A program made the translations under genes and the position numbers. Shown piece by piece: positions 1 through 8,845 of a DNA stretch of 64,000 nucleotides. This stretch comes from Gilvirhabdus luticola (GTDB lineage Bacteria > Bacteroidota > Bacteroidia > Flavobacteriales > Flavobacteriaceae): the NCBI RefSeq assembly GCF_032583975.1, contig NZ_JAWHTF010000001.1; one strand, 5' to 3'. The notes under the pieces were generated by a model. The model was not told the origin of the DNA. It did no database searches and saw only the letters and a list, made by a program, of their open reading frames with translations. Position 1 is the stretch's first letter, and every line of letters begins with the position of its first letter.

Positions 1-423
1 GTTACCGTAAGGCATGATTTCAATTTGCTTAAGAGGATGAATGATAAATGCCCTCATATATTAGCAATGCATAACAAAAAAGTTGTAGGCTATGCTCTTT
101 GTATGCTCAAAGCGTTTAAAAATAAGATAGAGGTTTTAAAACCCATGTTTCAACAAATAGAAAACTGTTTAAAATCTAATCAAGCATATATTGTCATGGG
201 ACAAATATGTATAGATAAAAGTTATAGAAAGCAGGGCATATTTAGAGGGCTGTACAATGAAATGAAACAACAATTAAGATCAAAATTTGATATGGTAATT
301 ACTGAAGTTGATGTTGCAAATAGTCGCTCGTTACATGCACATTATGCAGTAGGCTTTAAGCCATTATGTTTTTACAGTTCCAACAATCAAGATTGGGTAT
401 TGATTTTTTGGGATTGGAGTTAA
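1..423 (+). CDS. GNAT-family N-acetyltransferase, 5' end cut by window
   Basis: The reading frame is open to the first base of the window, so the true start lies upstream; a TTG at 25 is the only in-window start-like codon and is probably internal. The visible 140 residues have the GNAT shape: a strand with KKVVGYALCML, then GQICIDKSYRKQGIFRGLYN, which is the acetyl-CoA pyrophosphate-binding motif A (Q/R-x-x-G-x-G/A, here RKQGIF), and a C-terminal AVGFKPL strand typical of the family. It probably transfers an acetyl group from acetyl-CoA to an amine of a small molecule or protein; the substrate cannot be read from the sequence. It is followed after 60 bases by a sugar transporter on the same strand, but co-transcription is uncertain. 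Confidence 0.75.
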   Translation, partial: VTVRHDFNLLKRMNDKCPHILAMHNKKVVGYALCMLKAFKNKIEVLKPMFQQIENCLKSNQAYIVMGQICIDKSYRKQGIFRGLYNEMKQQLRSKFDMVITEVDVANSRSLHAHYAVGFKPLCFYSSNNQDWVLIFWDWS

Positions 424-483
424 AATTATTTTATCTTTCGCTTACCTAAAAGCCAATTAATAAAATAATAATAGCTAACTACC

Positions 484-1812
484 ATGTCTAAAAACCGAAC
501 AAAATCGTCGTCAACAAAGAACACCACGTTAGTCCCTATCATGATCATCGCGGGACTCTTTTTTATTTTCGGTTTTGTAACATGGATCAACGGAGCACTT
601 ATTCCGTTTATGAAGACCATAAACGAATTGACTGATGCTCAATCCTATTTAGTTGCGACAGCATCTTATATATCCTTTGTTGCAATGGCTTTACCGGCAT
701 CGTATATCTTAAAACGGATAGGTTATCGAAAAGGCATGTCATTAGGTTTGATTGTTATGGCTATAGGAGCATTGATCTTTATTCCAGCAGCTGAAGCCAG
801 AACATATTGGGTGTTTTTAAGTGGTATTTTTGTTCAAGGTATGGGCATGACCTTATTGCAAACGGCGGCAAATCCGTACATCACAATTTTGGGACCTATA
901 GAAAGTGGCGCTAAGCGAATAGCCATTATGGGAATTGCAAATAAAGTTGCGGGTTCTTTAGGCTCTTTGATTTTTGGCGCCATCTTACTTTCTGGTATCG
1001 ATGGAATAAAGGAAAAATTAAGTACGGTATCTACCGAAGAAAAAACTCAATTATTGGATACTATGGCAGACAGCGTAGTTACCCCTTACATAGTTATGGC
1101 AGTAGTACTTGTCTTATTGGGAATATTAATTAGAAAAGCGCCATTGCCCCATGTTGAAGAAACACCTATAGAAGCGCCCAAAGAGGGAGAAATTGCCAAA
1201 ACGAGTATTTTTCAATTTCCACATTTATGGTTAGGCGTATTGACTTTATTTGTCTATGTCGGCGCCGAAGTTATTGCAGGAGATACTATTATCGCTTATG
1301 GTATTTCTTTGGGTTTTCCTGCCGAAGACGCCAAATTTTTCACGACCTTTACACTAATGGCCATGGTAGCCACCTATGCGTTAGGTGTTTACTTAATCCC
1401 AAAATTCTTGAGCCAAGGAAAGGCGTTAAGGATTAGCGCTGTATTGGGAATTATTTTTACCGTGTGTATTTTATTTACCACCGGGTTCACTTCGGTTCTT
1501 TTCGTGGCAGCACTTGGTATTGCAAATGCTTTAGTTTGGCCAGCTGTTTGGCCCTTAACATTAGCTGGACTAGGAAAGTTTACCAAAACAGCTTCTGCTT
1601 TATTGATTATGGCAATATCGGGAGGCGCCATTATTCCACCATTATATGGAAGACTGGTAGATAATTCAAAGCACGAACTCATTGCAGAAGGGCTTAACCA
1701 AATGGAAGCAGCGGCAAGTGCTTCGACAAAGAGTTATTGGATTTTACTTCCTTGTTATATAATCATTCTGTACTATGCCATTTCAGGCCATAAATTGGGT
1801 TTAAAAAAGTAG
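484..1812 (+). CDS. FucP/GluP-type sugar:proton symporter (MFS)
   Basis: A 442-residue polytopic inner-membrane protein with about 12 hydrophobic segments. The N-terminal half has the conserved pattern of the FucP/glucose-galactose transporter branch of the major facilitator superfamily: GFVTWINGALIPF in helix 1 and LLQTAANPYITILGP with the Q-x-A-N-P-Y core. The length is normal for the family (about 410-450). It should import a monosaccharide, such as fucose, glucose, galactose or an amino sugar, with protons; specificity is not readable. The NagX-like gene begins 10 bases after its stop, so the two are probably co-transcribed, which mildly favours an amino-sugar or glycan-derived substrate. 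Confidence 0.85.
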   Translation: MSKNRTKSSSTKNTTLVPIMIIAGLFFIFGFVTWINGALIPFMKTINELTDAQSYLVATASYISFVAMALPASYILKRIGYRKGMSLGLIVMAIGALIFIPAAEARTYWVFLSGIFVQGMGMTLLQTAANPYITILGPIESGAKRIAIMGIANKVAGSLGSLIFGAILLSGIDGIKEKLSTVSTEEKTQLLDTMADSVVTPYIVMAVVLVLLGILIRKAPLPHVEETPIEAPKEGEIAKTSIFQFPHLWLGVLTLFVYVGAEVIAGDTIIAYGISLGFPAEDAKFFTTFTLMAMVATYALGVYLIPKFLSQGKALRISAVLGIIFTVCILFTTGFTSVLFVAALGIANALVWPAVWPLTLAGLGKFTKTASALLIMAISGGAIIPPLYGRLVDNSKHELIAEGLNQMEAAASASTKSYWILLPCYIIILYYAISGHKLGLKK

Positions 1813-1822
1813 CACGGTATTT

Positions 1823-2905
1823 ATGGTAAACCGAATAGAGTCTGTCGATATACTGCGTGGCTTTACCATTGCAGCAATGATTTTGGTCAATAATCCAGGT
1901 TCTTGGGGTAGTGTATATTCGCCTTTACTACATGCAGAATGGCATGGACTTACACCAACGGATTTGATTTTCCCTTTTTTCTTATTTATTGTAGGGATCT
2001 CCATTTACTTTTCATACAAAAACAAATCATCAACTAAAGCAACCTATAAAAAGATTTTAATAAGGAGTTTTAAGCTTATAGGGTTGGGGTTGTTTTTAAA
2101 TGCATTCTTACCCTATACTCCCTTTTTAAAAGAATTTGAAGCACTGCGAATTCCTGGTGTTTTACAGCGCATTGGCATTGTATTTTTAATTTCTACAATA
2201 CTTTTTTTGAATGTCAATTTTAAAACTCTTTTTGGAATTGGGTTTTTGATTTTAATTGGCTATTGGATGCTTCTTGGGTTTGTTCCGATGCCCGATGGGA
2301 CAATGCCAACGTTTGATAGAGCACCAAATAATTGGACGATGTTTGTCGATTTTCATATTTTAGGTGAACATATGTGGAAACAAGATTACGATCCAGAAGG
2401 TCTTTTAAGCACATTGCCAGCCATTGCTACCTGCATTTCGGGAATCCTTATTGGGCGACTACTGCATAACTTGAAAGATGTACGATGGTTGTTTGGGGCT
2501 TCAATTTTATTATTGGCTTCAGGATATGTGTTCGACATATGGTTTCCTATTAATAAAGCACTTTGGAGCAGTAGTTTTGTTTTGGTAACCAGTGGTTGGG
2601 CAACTTTGATTTTGGCAGTTATTTATTATTTTACTGATGTAAAAAAGATAGCAGTTGGCACTATTTTTAAATATGTTGGCATGAATGCCATTACTATTTT
2701 TTTTATGTCAAGTTTTATTGCCAAAACCTTTGGATTAGTAAAAATTGGAGGGTCAAGTATTCATTATTGGTTATACAAAAATGTGGCAATGCAATCTTTT
2801 CTAACAGATAAAATGGCATCATTCTTATATGCGTTATTTGTTGTAACATTTTATTTGGCTCTTGGGTATGCTTTGTATAGAAAAAAAATATTCATTAAAG
2901 TGTAA
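1823..2905 (+). CDS. NagX-like membrane acyltransferase (DUF5009/HGSNAT family)
   Basis: A 360-residue multi-spanning membrane protein. Its start, RIESVDILRGFTIAAMILVN followed by PLLHAEWHGLTPTDLIFPFF, is the hallmark of the family related to heparan-alpha-glucosaminide N-acetyltransferase and bacterial NagX: S-x-D-x-x-R-G-x-x and a conserved H-x-x-W-x-G-x-T-x-x-D-x-x-F-P. About ten hydrophobic segments follow. Family members carry acyl groups across the membrane and often lie beside N-acetylglucosamine or glycan transporters; here the gene lies 10 bases after a sugar transporter, consistent with handling of imported amino sugars. The exact reaction in bacteria is not established, so the function is by family only. 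The ATG at 1823 gives the complete conserved N terminus. Confidence 0.8.
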   Translation: MVNRIESVDILRGFTIAAMILVNNPGSWGSVYSPLLHAEWHGLTPTDLIFPFFLFIVGISIYFSYKNKSSTKATYKKILIRSFKLIGLGLFLNAFLPYTPFLKEFEALRIPGVLQRIGIVFLISTILFLNVNFKTLFGIGFLILIGYWMLLGFVPMPDGTMPTFDRAPNNWTMFVDFHILGEHMWKQDYDPEGLLSTLPAIATCISGILIGRLLHNLKDVRWLFGASILLLASGYVFDIWFPINKALWSSSFVLVTSGWATLILAVIYYFTDVKKIAVGTIFKYVGMNAITIFFMSSFIAKTFGLVKIGGSSIHYWLYKNVAMQSFLTDKMASFLYALFVVTFYLALGYALYRKKIFIKV

Positions 2906-2995
2906 TCCATTGGTAACATGTTTATTTAATTGATACCTGCAAACTAAAGATTTAGAACAGGATTTTTTGTTGAAGTATTTCGCCAATTGTATAGT

Positions 2996-4579
2996 ATGAT
3001 TTCAAGAGAAGAACAAATTCTTAAAATAAAGGCAACCGAAAACTGGGATTGTATAATCATTGGTGGTGGAGCAAGTGGTTTGGGAATAGCAGTTGATGCT
3101 GCCAGTAGAGGTTTTAAAACAGTATTGTTTGAAGGAAATGATTTTGCGAAAGGTACGTCAAGTAAAAGCACAAAATTAGTTCATGGAGGCGTTAGATACA
3201 TGTCACAAGGCCATATTGGTTTAGTTGTTGAAGCACTTCAAGAAAGAGGTATTCTAGCAGAAAATGCCAAACACCTATTCAGGAATCAATCCTTCGTCAT
3301 TCCAAATTATAATCGGTGGAAAGGATATTATTACGCCATTGGGCTTAAGATATATGATTTACTGTCCAGAAATTTAAGTTTGGGAAAATCTGAACTAATT
3401 AGAGGCTCAAAAGTCATAAATATTCTCCCAAATCTAAAAAAAGCGAATCTTTCAAATGGTGTTGTCTATCATGATGGTCAGTTTGATGATTCCAGACTCG
3501 CAATCAATCTTGCACAAACCGCAATTGAACAAGGAGCTACAATACTTAATTATTTTAAAGTCATTGATATTTTAAAAGATAAGCATGGTAAAAATGAAGG
3601 AGTCATAGTTATTGATGACGAAACCGGTGAAAAATATCATATAAAGTCTAAATGTATTATCAATGCAACAGGAATTTTTACAGATAGGATTCTAAAAATA
3701 AACGATCCAACACATAAAAAAACAGTAGTGCCTAGTCGTGGAATTCATTTGGTGTTTGATAAATCTCTTTTGAATAGCAATTATGCCATTATGATACCCA
3801 AAACTACAGATGGAAGGGTTTTATTTATTATTCCTTGGCATGATAAAGTTTTGGTGGGTACAACAGACACGCCAGTTAAAAAGAAAACTTTAGATCCTGT
3901 TGCTTCAAAGTCAGAAATAAACTTTATCCTTCAAAATGGGGCTCAATATTTTCAAAGGCCTCCAAAAAAGGAAGATATTCTTTCTGTTTTTGCAGGCTTA
4001 AGACCGCTTGCAGCACCAAGAAAAAATGAAACAAAAACCAAAGAAGTGTCTAGAAACCATAAAATAATAGTTTCAGATAGCAACCTTGTTAGTATTGTTG
4101 GAGGTAAATGGACAACCTATAGAAAAATGGCTGAAGAAGTAGTTGATAAATCTATTCTACTGCATAATTATAAAAATGTCAGATCAAGAACCAAAAATCT
4201 TCCGATTCATGGTAATGTTAAGGAAACACAAACATTTAAAGAAAAGCGCCTAAATGTCTATGGTTCCGATGCTAAATACATAAAAGAATTTGAAGAATCT
4301 AATATTTTATATTCTAAAAAAATTCATGTAAATTACCCTTTTACAGCCGGACAAATTGTATGGGCTGTACGATATGAATTGGCAAGGACGTTAGAAGATG
4401 TTTTAGCACGCAGAGTGAGACTCTTGTTTTTGGATGCTAAAGCAGCTATTGAATCATCACGTTTTGTTGCCAAAGTCATGGCAAAGGAACTTAATAAAGA
4501 CGCAACTTGGATTGATGAACAAAATGAAGAATTTAAAAAAGTTGCTGAAAAATATGTCATAGACTATTATTATGAGTAA
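2996..4579 (+). CDS. glpD: Aerobic glycerol-3-phosphate dehydrogenase (FAD)
   Basis: Oxidises sn-glycerol 3-phosphate to dihydroxyacetone phosphate and passes electrons to the quinone pool at the inner membrane. From the ATG at 2996 the protein is 527 residues, the family norm. The FAD dinucleotide-binding fold is at the N terminus (DCIIIGGGASGLG, residues 18-30), followed by GTSSKSTKLVHGGVRYM, the GlpD/GlpA FAD-contact signature. Further family blocks are LVGTTDTP, GLRPLAAP and the late VGGKWTTYRKMAEE. A TTG at 2987 would add three residues; the ATG is preferred. Its 3' end overlaps glpK by 8 bases, and glpF follows, so this is a glycerol-use operon. Confidence 0.95.
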   Translation: MISREEQILKIKATENWDCIIIGGGASGLGIAVDAASRGFKTVLFEGNDFAKGTSSKSTKLVHGGVRYMSQGHIGLVVEALQERGILAENAKHLFRNQSFVIPNYNRWKGYYYAIGLKIYDLLSRNLSLGKSELIRGSKVINILPNLKKANLSNGVVYHDGQFDDSRLAINLAQTAIEQGATILNYFKVIDILKDKHGKNEGVIVIDDETGEKYHIKSKCIINATGIFTDRILKINDPTHKKTVVPSRGIHLVFDKSLLNSNYAIMIPKTTDGRVLFIIPWHDKVLVGTTDTPVKKKTLDPVASKSEINFILQNGAQYFQRPPKKEDILSVFAGLRPLAAPRKNETKTKEVSRNHKIIVSDSNLVSIVGGKWTTYRKMAEEVVDKSILLHNYKNVRSRTKNLPIHGNVKETQTFKEKRLNVYGSDAKYIKEFEESNILYSKKIHVNYPFTAGQIVWAVRYELARTLEDVLARRVRLLFLDAKAAIESSRFVAKVMAKELNKDATWIDEQNEEFKKVAEKYVIDYYYE

Positions 4580-6068
4580 AAACTTTATTTTAGCATTAGA
4601 TCAAGGCACAACTTCATCAAGAGCTATTTTATTTGATCATTCAGGTAAAAATATTACCACTACACAACAAGATTTTAAACAATTATTTCCAAAACCAGGC
4701 TGGGTAGAACACAATCCAAAAGATATTTGGGATTCACAAATACAATCTGCTCTTAACATTAACAAGCAAACAAATGTTGAGTTTAAAGATATTGCTGGAA
4801 TTGGTATTACCAATCAGCGAGAAACTACTGTTGTTTGGGATAGAGAGACAGGAGATCCTATTTATAATGCCATTGTTTGGCAAGACAGAAGAACTGCCAA
4901 ATATTGTGATTCACTTAAGCAAAAAGGGTTCCTTGATAAAATAAAAAAGAAAACAGGATTAATAATAGATGCTTATTTCTCTGCAACAAAACTGAAATGG
5001 ATACTGGATAATGTTGATGGTGCAAGGGACAAAGCAAAATCTAATAAATTATGTTTTGGTACAGTAGATACTTGGCTCATTTGGAAACTTACCAATGGGA
5101 CGGTATTTGTGACTGATGTTTCAAATGCAAGTAGAACCATGTTATTTAATATCAAGACATTATCTTGGGATGACGAACTTCTAGAATTATTTGATATCCC
5201 TAAAAGTATTTTACCAGATGTAAAACAAAGTAGTGAAGTTTATGGTTTTACAGATGAAAGTATTTTTAATGTAAAGATTCCAATAGCAGGAATAGCTGGA
5301 GACCAGCAGGCAGCACTTTTCGGACAATTATGTACCGAAAAGGGAATGGTAAAAAATACGTATGGCACGGGCTGCTTTTTATTAATGAATACTGGAGAAA
5401 AACCAGTTTACTCTAATAATAATTTACTAACAACAATTGCTTGGACAATTAATGGCAAAACGAACTATGCTTTGGAAGGCAGTGTTTTTGTTGGAGGAGC
5501 AGTTGTACAATGGATAAGAGATGGTTTAAACTTGATTGATGATGCAGCAGAAATTGAGGAACTGGCGAATAAAGTTGAAGACAACGGAGGCGTTTATTTT
5601 GTACCTGCTTTAACAGGTTTGGGAGCACCATATTGGGATTCTTATGCTAGAGGAACAATAGTTGGAATCACAAGAGGAAGCAATAAATCACATCTTGCTA
5701 GAGCAGCAATTGAAGGTATAGCTTATCAGGTTTATGACATTGTTAAGGCGATGGAAGCAGATGCCAATGCAAAGGGAACTGAATTGAGAGTAGATGGTGG
5801 TGCAACAGCTAATAATTTGTTATTACAATTTCAAGCAAACATTTTTCAATTTCCAGTAATTAGGCCCAATTTTTTAGAAACTACAGCTTTAGGAGCTGCA
5901 TACCTGGCAGGATTGGCTGTTGGTTTTTGGGATAGTGTAGAAGATCTTAAAAACCAGTGGTCTGTTGATAAAGTTTTTGAGCCTAATATCGAAGAAGTAG
6001 AAGTTATGAGTCTTATTAATCAATGGCATAAAGCCGTTTCAAGATCAAAAAATTGGATCGAAGAATAA
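4572..6068 (+). CDS. glpK: Glycerol kinase
   Basis: Phosphorylates glycerol to glycerol 3-phosphate with ATP in the cytoplasm, trapping glycerol that enters through the adjacent facilitator. The protein has 498 residues, the normal length for GlpK. It opens with FILALDQGTTSSRAILFD, the FGGY-family phosphate-1 motif, followed by QDFKQLFPKPGWVEHNP, then NQRETTVVWD and NAIVWQDRRTA, which carry glycerol-contacting residues. The later GAPYWDSYARGTIVGITRG and ELRVDGGATANNLLLQF are the family signature and adenosine site. The ATG lies inside the end of glpD (ATGAGTAA, 8-base overlap), which implies coupled translation. Confidence 0.97.
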   Translation: MSKNFILALDQGTTSSRAILFDHSGKNITTTQQDFKQLFPKPGWVEHNPKDIWDSQIQSALNINKQTNVEFKDIAGIGITNQRETTVVWDRETGDPIYNAIVWQDRRTAKYCDSLKQKGFLDKIKKKTGLIIDAYFSATKLKWILDNVDGARDKAKSNKLCFGTVDTWLIWKLTNGTVFVTDVSNASRTMLFNIKTLSWDDELLELFDIPKSILPDVKQSSEVYGFTDESIFNVKIPIAGIAGDQQAALFGQLCTEKGMVKNTYGTGCFLLMNTGEKPVYSNNNLLTTIAWTINGKTNYALEGSVFVGGAVVQWIRDGLNLIDDAAEIEELANKVEDNGGVYFVPALTGLGAPYWDSYARGTIVGITRGSNKSHLARAAIEGIAYQVYDIVKAMEADANAKGTELRVDGGATANNLLLQFQANIFQFPVIRPNFLETTALGAAYLAGLAVGFWDSVEDLKNQWSVDKVFEPNIEEVEVMSLINQWHKAVSRSKNWIEE

Positions 6069-6083
6069 CTAAAATCAGAATTT

Positions 6084-6818
6084 ATGACTCCATTTATTGC
6101 AGAAATTTTAGGTACTTTTTTATTGATATTATTAGGGAATGGTGCTGTAGCTAACGTTGTTTTAAAGCAAACTAAAGGTCATGGTTCAGGTTGGATTGTA
6201 ATTACTACAGGTTGGGCTCTTGCCGTTTATACCGGAGTACTTGTTGCTGGACCTTATAGTGGAGCTCATTTAAATCCAGCAGTTACAATTTCATTGGCCG
6301 TAAGTGGTCTGTTCGAATGGTCTCTAGTAGCTTCGTATATAATAGCTCAGTTTATTGGTGCTATGTTTGGAACTTTTGCGGTTTGGATAGTGCATATTAA
6401 CCATTACAAAATAACTGAAGACAAAAATCTGGTCATGGCTACATTTTGTACTTCTCCAGCGATAAGAAATATACCAATTAATTTTTTGAGTGAAGCGGTT
6501 GGTACTTTTGTTTTGGTTTTTGCAGTGCTTTATATTGTTGCTCCAGAGTTAAGTATTGAAAGCCAAAATGTTAATTTTGGTTTGGGATCATTAGGCGCTA
6601 TTCCTGTGGCTTTTATAGTTTGGGTTATTGGTCTGTGTTTGGGTGGAACAACAGGGTACGCCATTAATCCAGCAAGAGATTTGGGTCCTAGAATAGTTCA
6701 TACGTTACTCCCAATGAAAATGAAAAGAGATAGTGATTGGAGTTACTCTTGGGTTCCAGTTTTTGGACCAATTGCAGGTGGAGTTATCGCAGCATTATTA
6801 TACATTATGTTACAATAA
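6084..6818 (+). CDS. glpF: Glycerol uptake facilitator (aquaglyceroporin, MIP family)
   Basis: A 244-residue inner-membrane channel with six hydrophobic helices. Both half-helix NPA motifs are intact: NPA at residues 64-66 (SGAHLNPAVT) and at 195-197 (GYAINPARD). The Asp directly after the second NPAR is typical of glycerol-conducting rather than water-only members. It lets glycerol enter by diffusion, and GlpK then phosphorylates it. The gene begins 15 bases after glpK and closes the glpD-glpK-glpF operon; a strong bidirectional terminator follows 7 bases after the stop. Close homologues could also conduct other small polyols, but the context makes glycerol the natural substrate. Confidence 0.95.
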   Translation: MTPFIAEILGTFLLILLGNGAVANVVLKQTKGHGSGWIVITTGWALAVYTGVLVAGPYSGAHLNPAVTISLAVSGLFEWSLVASYIIAQFIGAMFGTFAVWIVHINHYKITEDKNLVMATFCTSPAIRNIPINFLSEAVGTFVLVFAVLYIVAPELSIESQNVNFGLGSLGAIPVAFIVWVIGLCLGGTTGYAINPARDLGPRIVHTLLPMKMKRDSDWSYSWVPVFGPIAGGVIAALLYIMLQ

Positions 6819-6825
6819 ATAGTAT

Positions 6826-6858
6826 AAAAAAAGCCAAACTTTAGTTTGGCTTTTTTTA
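6826..6858. terminator. Bidirectional intrinsic terminator between glpF and atpC
   Basis: A perfect 10-bp stem (AAGCCAAACT at 6831-6840 pairing with AGTTTGGCTT at 6843-6852) with a two-base loop is flanked by an A-run on the left and a T-run on the right. It therefore works on both strands, for glpF (+) and for atpC (-), which converge here. Confidence 0.9.
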
Positions 6859-6874
6859 ATTTTATGTGATAGCT

Positions 6875-7156
6875 TTAGTCAGCTAGAACGATTACTTTAT
6901 TATCCTTTAATTCAATCGTTCCAGAGTCTATAGACAACCATCGTCCTCTTTTTTCGCCTTTAATAAATTTATCAGCTACTTCTTCATCAAACTGTACATT
7001 GTCACCAAAAATCTTAACATAACCTTGTTTTAGAATAGATACAATTGGCGCGTGATTTCTTAACATTTCAAATTCACCATTAACTCCTGGTACTGATACA
7101 GACTCTACTTCTCCGCTAAACATTGTAGCTTCAGGTGTTACAATTTCTAAATACAT
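6875..7156 (-). CDS. atpC: F1F0 ATP synthase epsilon subunit (short form)
   Basis: The epsilon subunit sits on the central stalk of ATP synthase and can regulate ATP hydrolysis. This version has 93 residues and only the N-terminal beta-sandwich (MYLEIVTPEATMFSGEVESV, then GVNGEFEMLRNHAPIVSIL). The C-terminal two-helix inhibitory domain of the roughly 135-residue enzyme is absent, as is common in Bacteroidota and Chlorobi. It follows atpD by 12 bases on the same strand, so the two are one operon; the remaining ATP synthase genes are not in the window. Without the helices, the usual epsilon-helix brake on hydrolysis cannot operate. Confidence 0.95.
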   Translation of the reverse strand: MYLEIVTPEATMFSGEVESVSVPGVNGEFEMLRNHAPIVSILKQGYVKIFGDNVQFDEEVADKFIKGEKRGRWLSIDSGTIELKDNKVIVLAD

Positions 7157-7168
7157 AATTTATTAATT

Positions 7169-8677
7169 TTACGCTTCGGCTAACATTTTCTCACCAGCTT
7201 CAATAGCTTCTTCAATCGTACCTTTAAGGTTGAATGCTGCTTCAGGTAAGTGGTCTAATTCGCCATCCATGATCATGTTGAAACCTTTTATAGTTTCTTT
7301 AATATCTACTAATACTCCTGGTATTCCAGTAAATTGTTCTGCTACATGGAAAGGTTGAGATAAGAAACGTTGTACACGACGAGCACGACCAACAGCAAGT
7401 TTATCTTCTTCAGAAAGCTCTTCCATACCAAGAATAGCAATAATATCTTGTAATTCTTTATAATGTTGTAACAACTCTTTAACTCTTTGAGCACAATCAT
7501 AATGCTCTGCACCTAAAATATCAGCAGTAAGAATCCTTGAAGTTGAATCTAATGGATCAACCGCAGGATAAATACCTAACTCTGCAATTTTACGAGACAA
7601 TACTGTTGTAGCATCCAAATGCGCAAAGGTAGTAGCAGGAGCTGGATCAGTTAAATCATCCGCAGGCACATAAACCGCTTGTACTGAAGTAATAGAACCT
7701 CTTTTAGTTGAAGTAATACGCTCTTGCATCGCACCCATTTCGGTTGCTAATGTAGGTTGGTAACCTACCGCAGAAGGCATTCGACCAAGAAGTGCTGACA
7801 CTTCTGAACCAGCTTGTGTAAAACGGAAGATATTATCTACGAAAAATAAGACATCTTTACCTTGTCCATCTCCAGCACCATCTCTAAAATATTCAGCAAT
7901 AGTTAAACCAGATAGAGCCACACGAGCACGTGCTCCTGGAGGCTCATTCATTTGTCCAAATACAAAAGTAGCTTTAGACTCTTTCATTTTAGATTTATCT
8001 ACTTTAGTCAAATCCCATCCACCTTCTTCCATAGAGTGCATGAAATCATCACCATATTTGATAATTCCAGATTCCAACATCTCTCTTAAAAGGTCATTTC
8101 CTTCACGAGTTCTTTCACCAACACCAGCAAAAACTGATAAACCACCATGACCTTTGGCAATGTTGTTAATTAACTCCTGAATTAATACTGTTTTACCTAC
8201 ACCAGCACCACCAAATAATCCAATCTTACCACCTTTTGCATAAGGTTCTATAAGGTCGATTACTTTAATACCTGTAAATAAAACTTCTGTAGAGGTCGAT
8301 AAATCTTCAAATTTTGGAGCTGCTCTATGTATTGGTAATCCAGCGTCTCCAGCTTTAGGTAAATCGCCAATACCATCAATAGCATCTCCAATCACATTAA
8401 ATAGTCGCCCGTAAACGTCTTCTCCAATTGGCATTTGAATTGGAGCACCAGTTGCAACAACCTCTGTTCCTCTACTTAAACCATCAGAAGAGTCCATTGC
8501 TACTGTACGTACAGTATCTTCACCAATATGAGATTGTACCTCAAGTACTAAAATAGAACCATCAGGTCTTTTAATTTCTAACGAATCATAAATTTTTGGA
8601 AGTTCAGCACCAGCTCCGAATTCAACATCAATAACTGGACCTACTATTTGTGCAACTTTACCTGTAACTTTTGACAT
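7169..8677 (-). CDS. atpD: F1 ATP synthase beta subunit (catalytic)
   Basis: The catalytic subunit of ATP synthase, 502 residues. The Walker A loop is GGAGVGKT at residues 156-163, and the conserved GERTREGNDL and the Walker B region DVLFFVDNIFRFTQAGSEVS are present, as is the C-terminal GMEELSEEDKL (DELSEED-like) region. It is longer than the roughly 460-residue E. coli protein, mainly because of an insert after the GERTREGNDLLREM block (HSMEEGGWDLTKVDKSKM), which I recognise as usual for Bacteroidota. It is followed only by atpC, so this is the split atpDC operon of the phylum rather than part of a full atp cluster. A -7 box lies about 60 bases upstream. Confidence 0.98.
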   Translation of the reverse strand: MSKVTGKVAQIVGPVIDVEFGAGAELPKIYDSLEIKRPDGSILVLEVQSHIGEDTVRTVAMDSSDGLSRGTEVVATGAPIQMPIGEDVYGRLFNVIGDAIDGIGDLPKAGDAGLPIHRAAPKFEDLSTSTEVLFTGIKVIDLIEPYAKGGKIGLFGGAGVGKTVLIQELINNIAKGHGGLSVFAGVGERTREGNDLLREMLESGIIKYGDDFMHSMEEGGWDLTKVDKSKMKESKATFVFGQMNEPPGARARVALSGLTIAEYFRDGAGDGQGKDVLFFVDNIFRFTQAGSEVSALLGRMPSAVGYQPTLATEMGAMQERITSTKRGSITSVQAVYVPADDLTDPAPATTFAHLDATTVLSRKIAELGIYPAVDPLDSTSRILTADILGAEHYDCAQRVKELLQHYKELQDIIAILGMEELSEEDKLAVGRARRVQRFLSQPFHVAEQFTGIPGVLVDIKETIKGFNMIMDGELDHLPEAAFNLKGTIEEAIEAGEKMLAEA

Positions 8678-8738
8678 TACTTATGTATTTAATATTATGC
8701 GATTTAATTTAAAGAAAACGCCTTTTTGTTTTCGGCTG

Positions 8739-8746
8739 CAAAGATA
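8739..8746 (-). promoter_or_regulatory. -7 box of a Bacteroidota promoter for atpDC
   Basis: Read on the minus strand this is TATCTTTG, a perfect match to TAnnTTTG, about 60 bases before the atpD start codon. No clear TTG -33 element was found at the expected 17-23 base distance, so only the -7 half is supported. Confidence 0.5.
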
Positions 8747-8793
8747 TATTTTTTAATTTAAAATTAAAGCTGTTTTTTGGCTTTTTTAGATAT

Positions 8794-8826
8794 AAAAAAA
8801 CGTCTCCATATTGAAGACGTTTTTAA
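8794..8826 (-). terminator. Intrinsic terminator after the SGNH lipoprotein gene
   Basis: An inverted repeat AACGTCT (8799-8805) / AGACGTT (8815-8821), extended by A:T pairs, with a 9-base loop. On the minus strand the stem ends in a T-run. It lies about 20 bases beyond the stop of the 8846-10480 gene. Confidence 0.8.
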
Positions 8827-8845
8827 TTATATATTATAAATTTTG

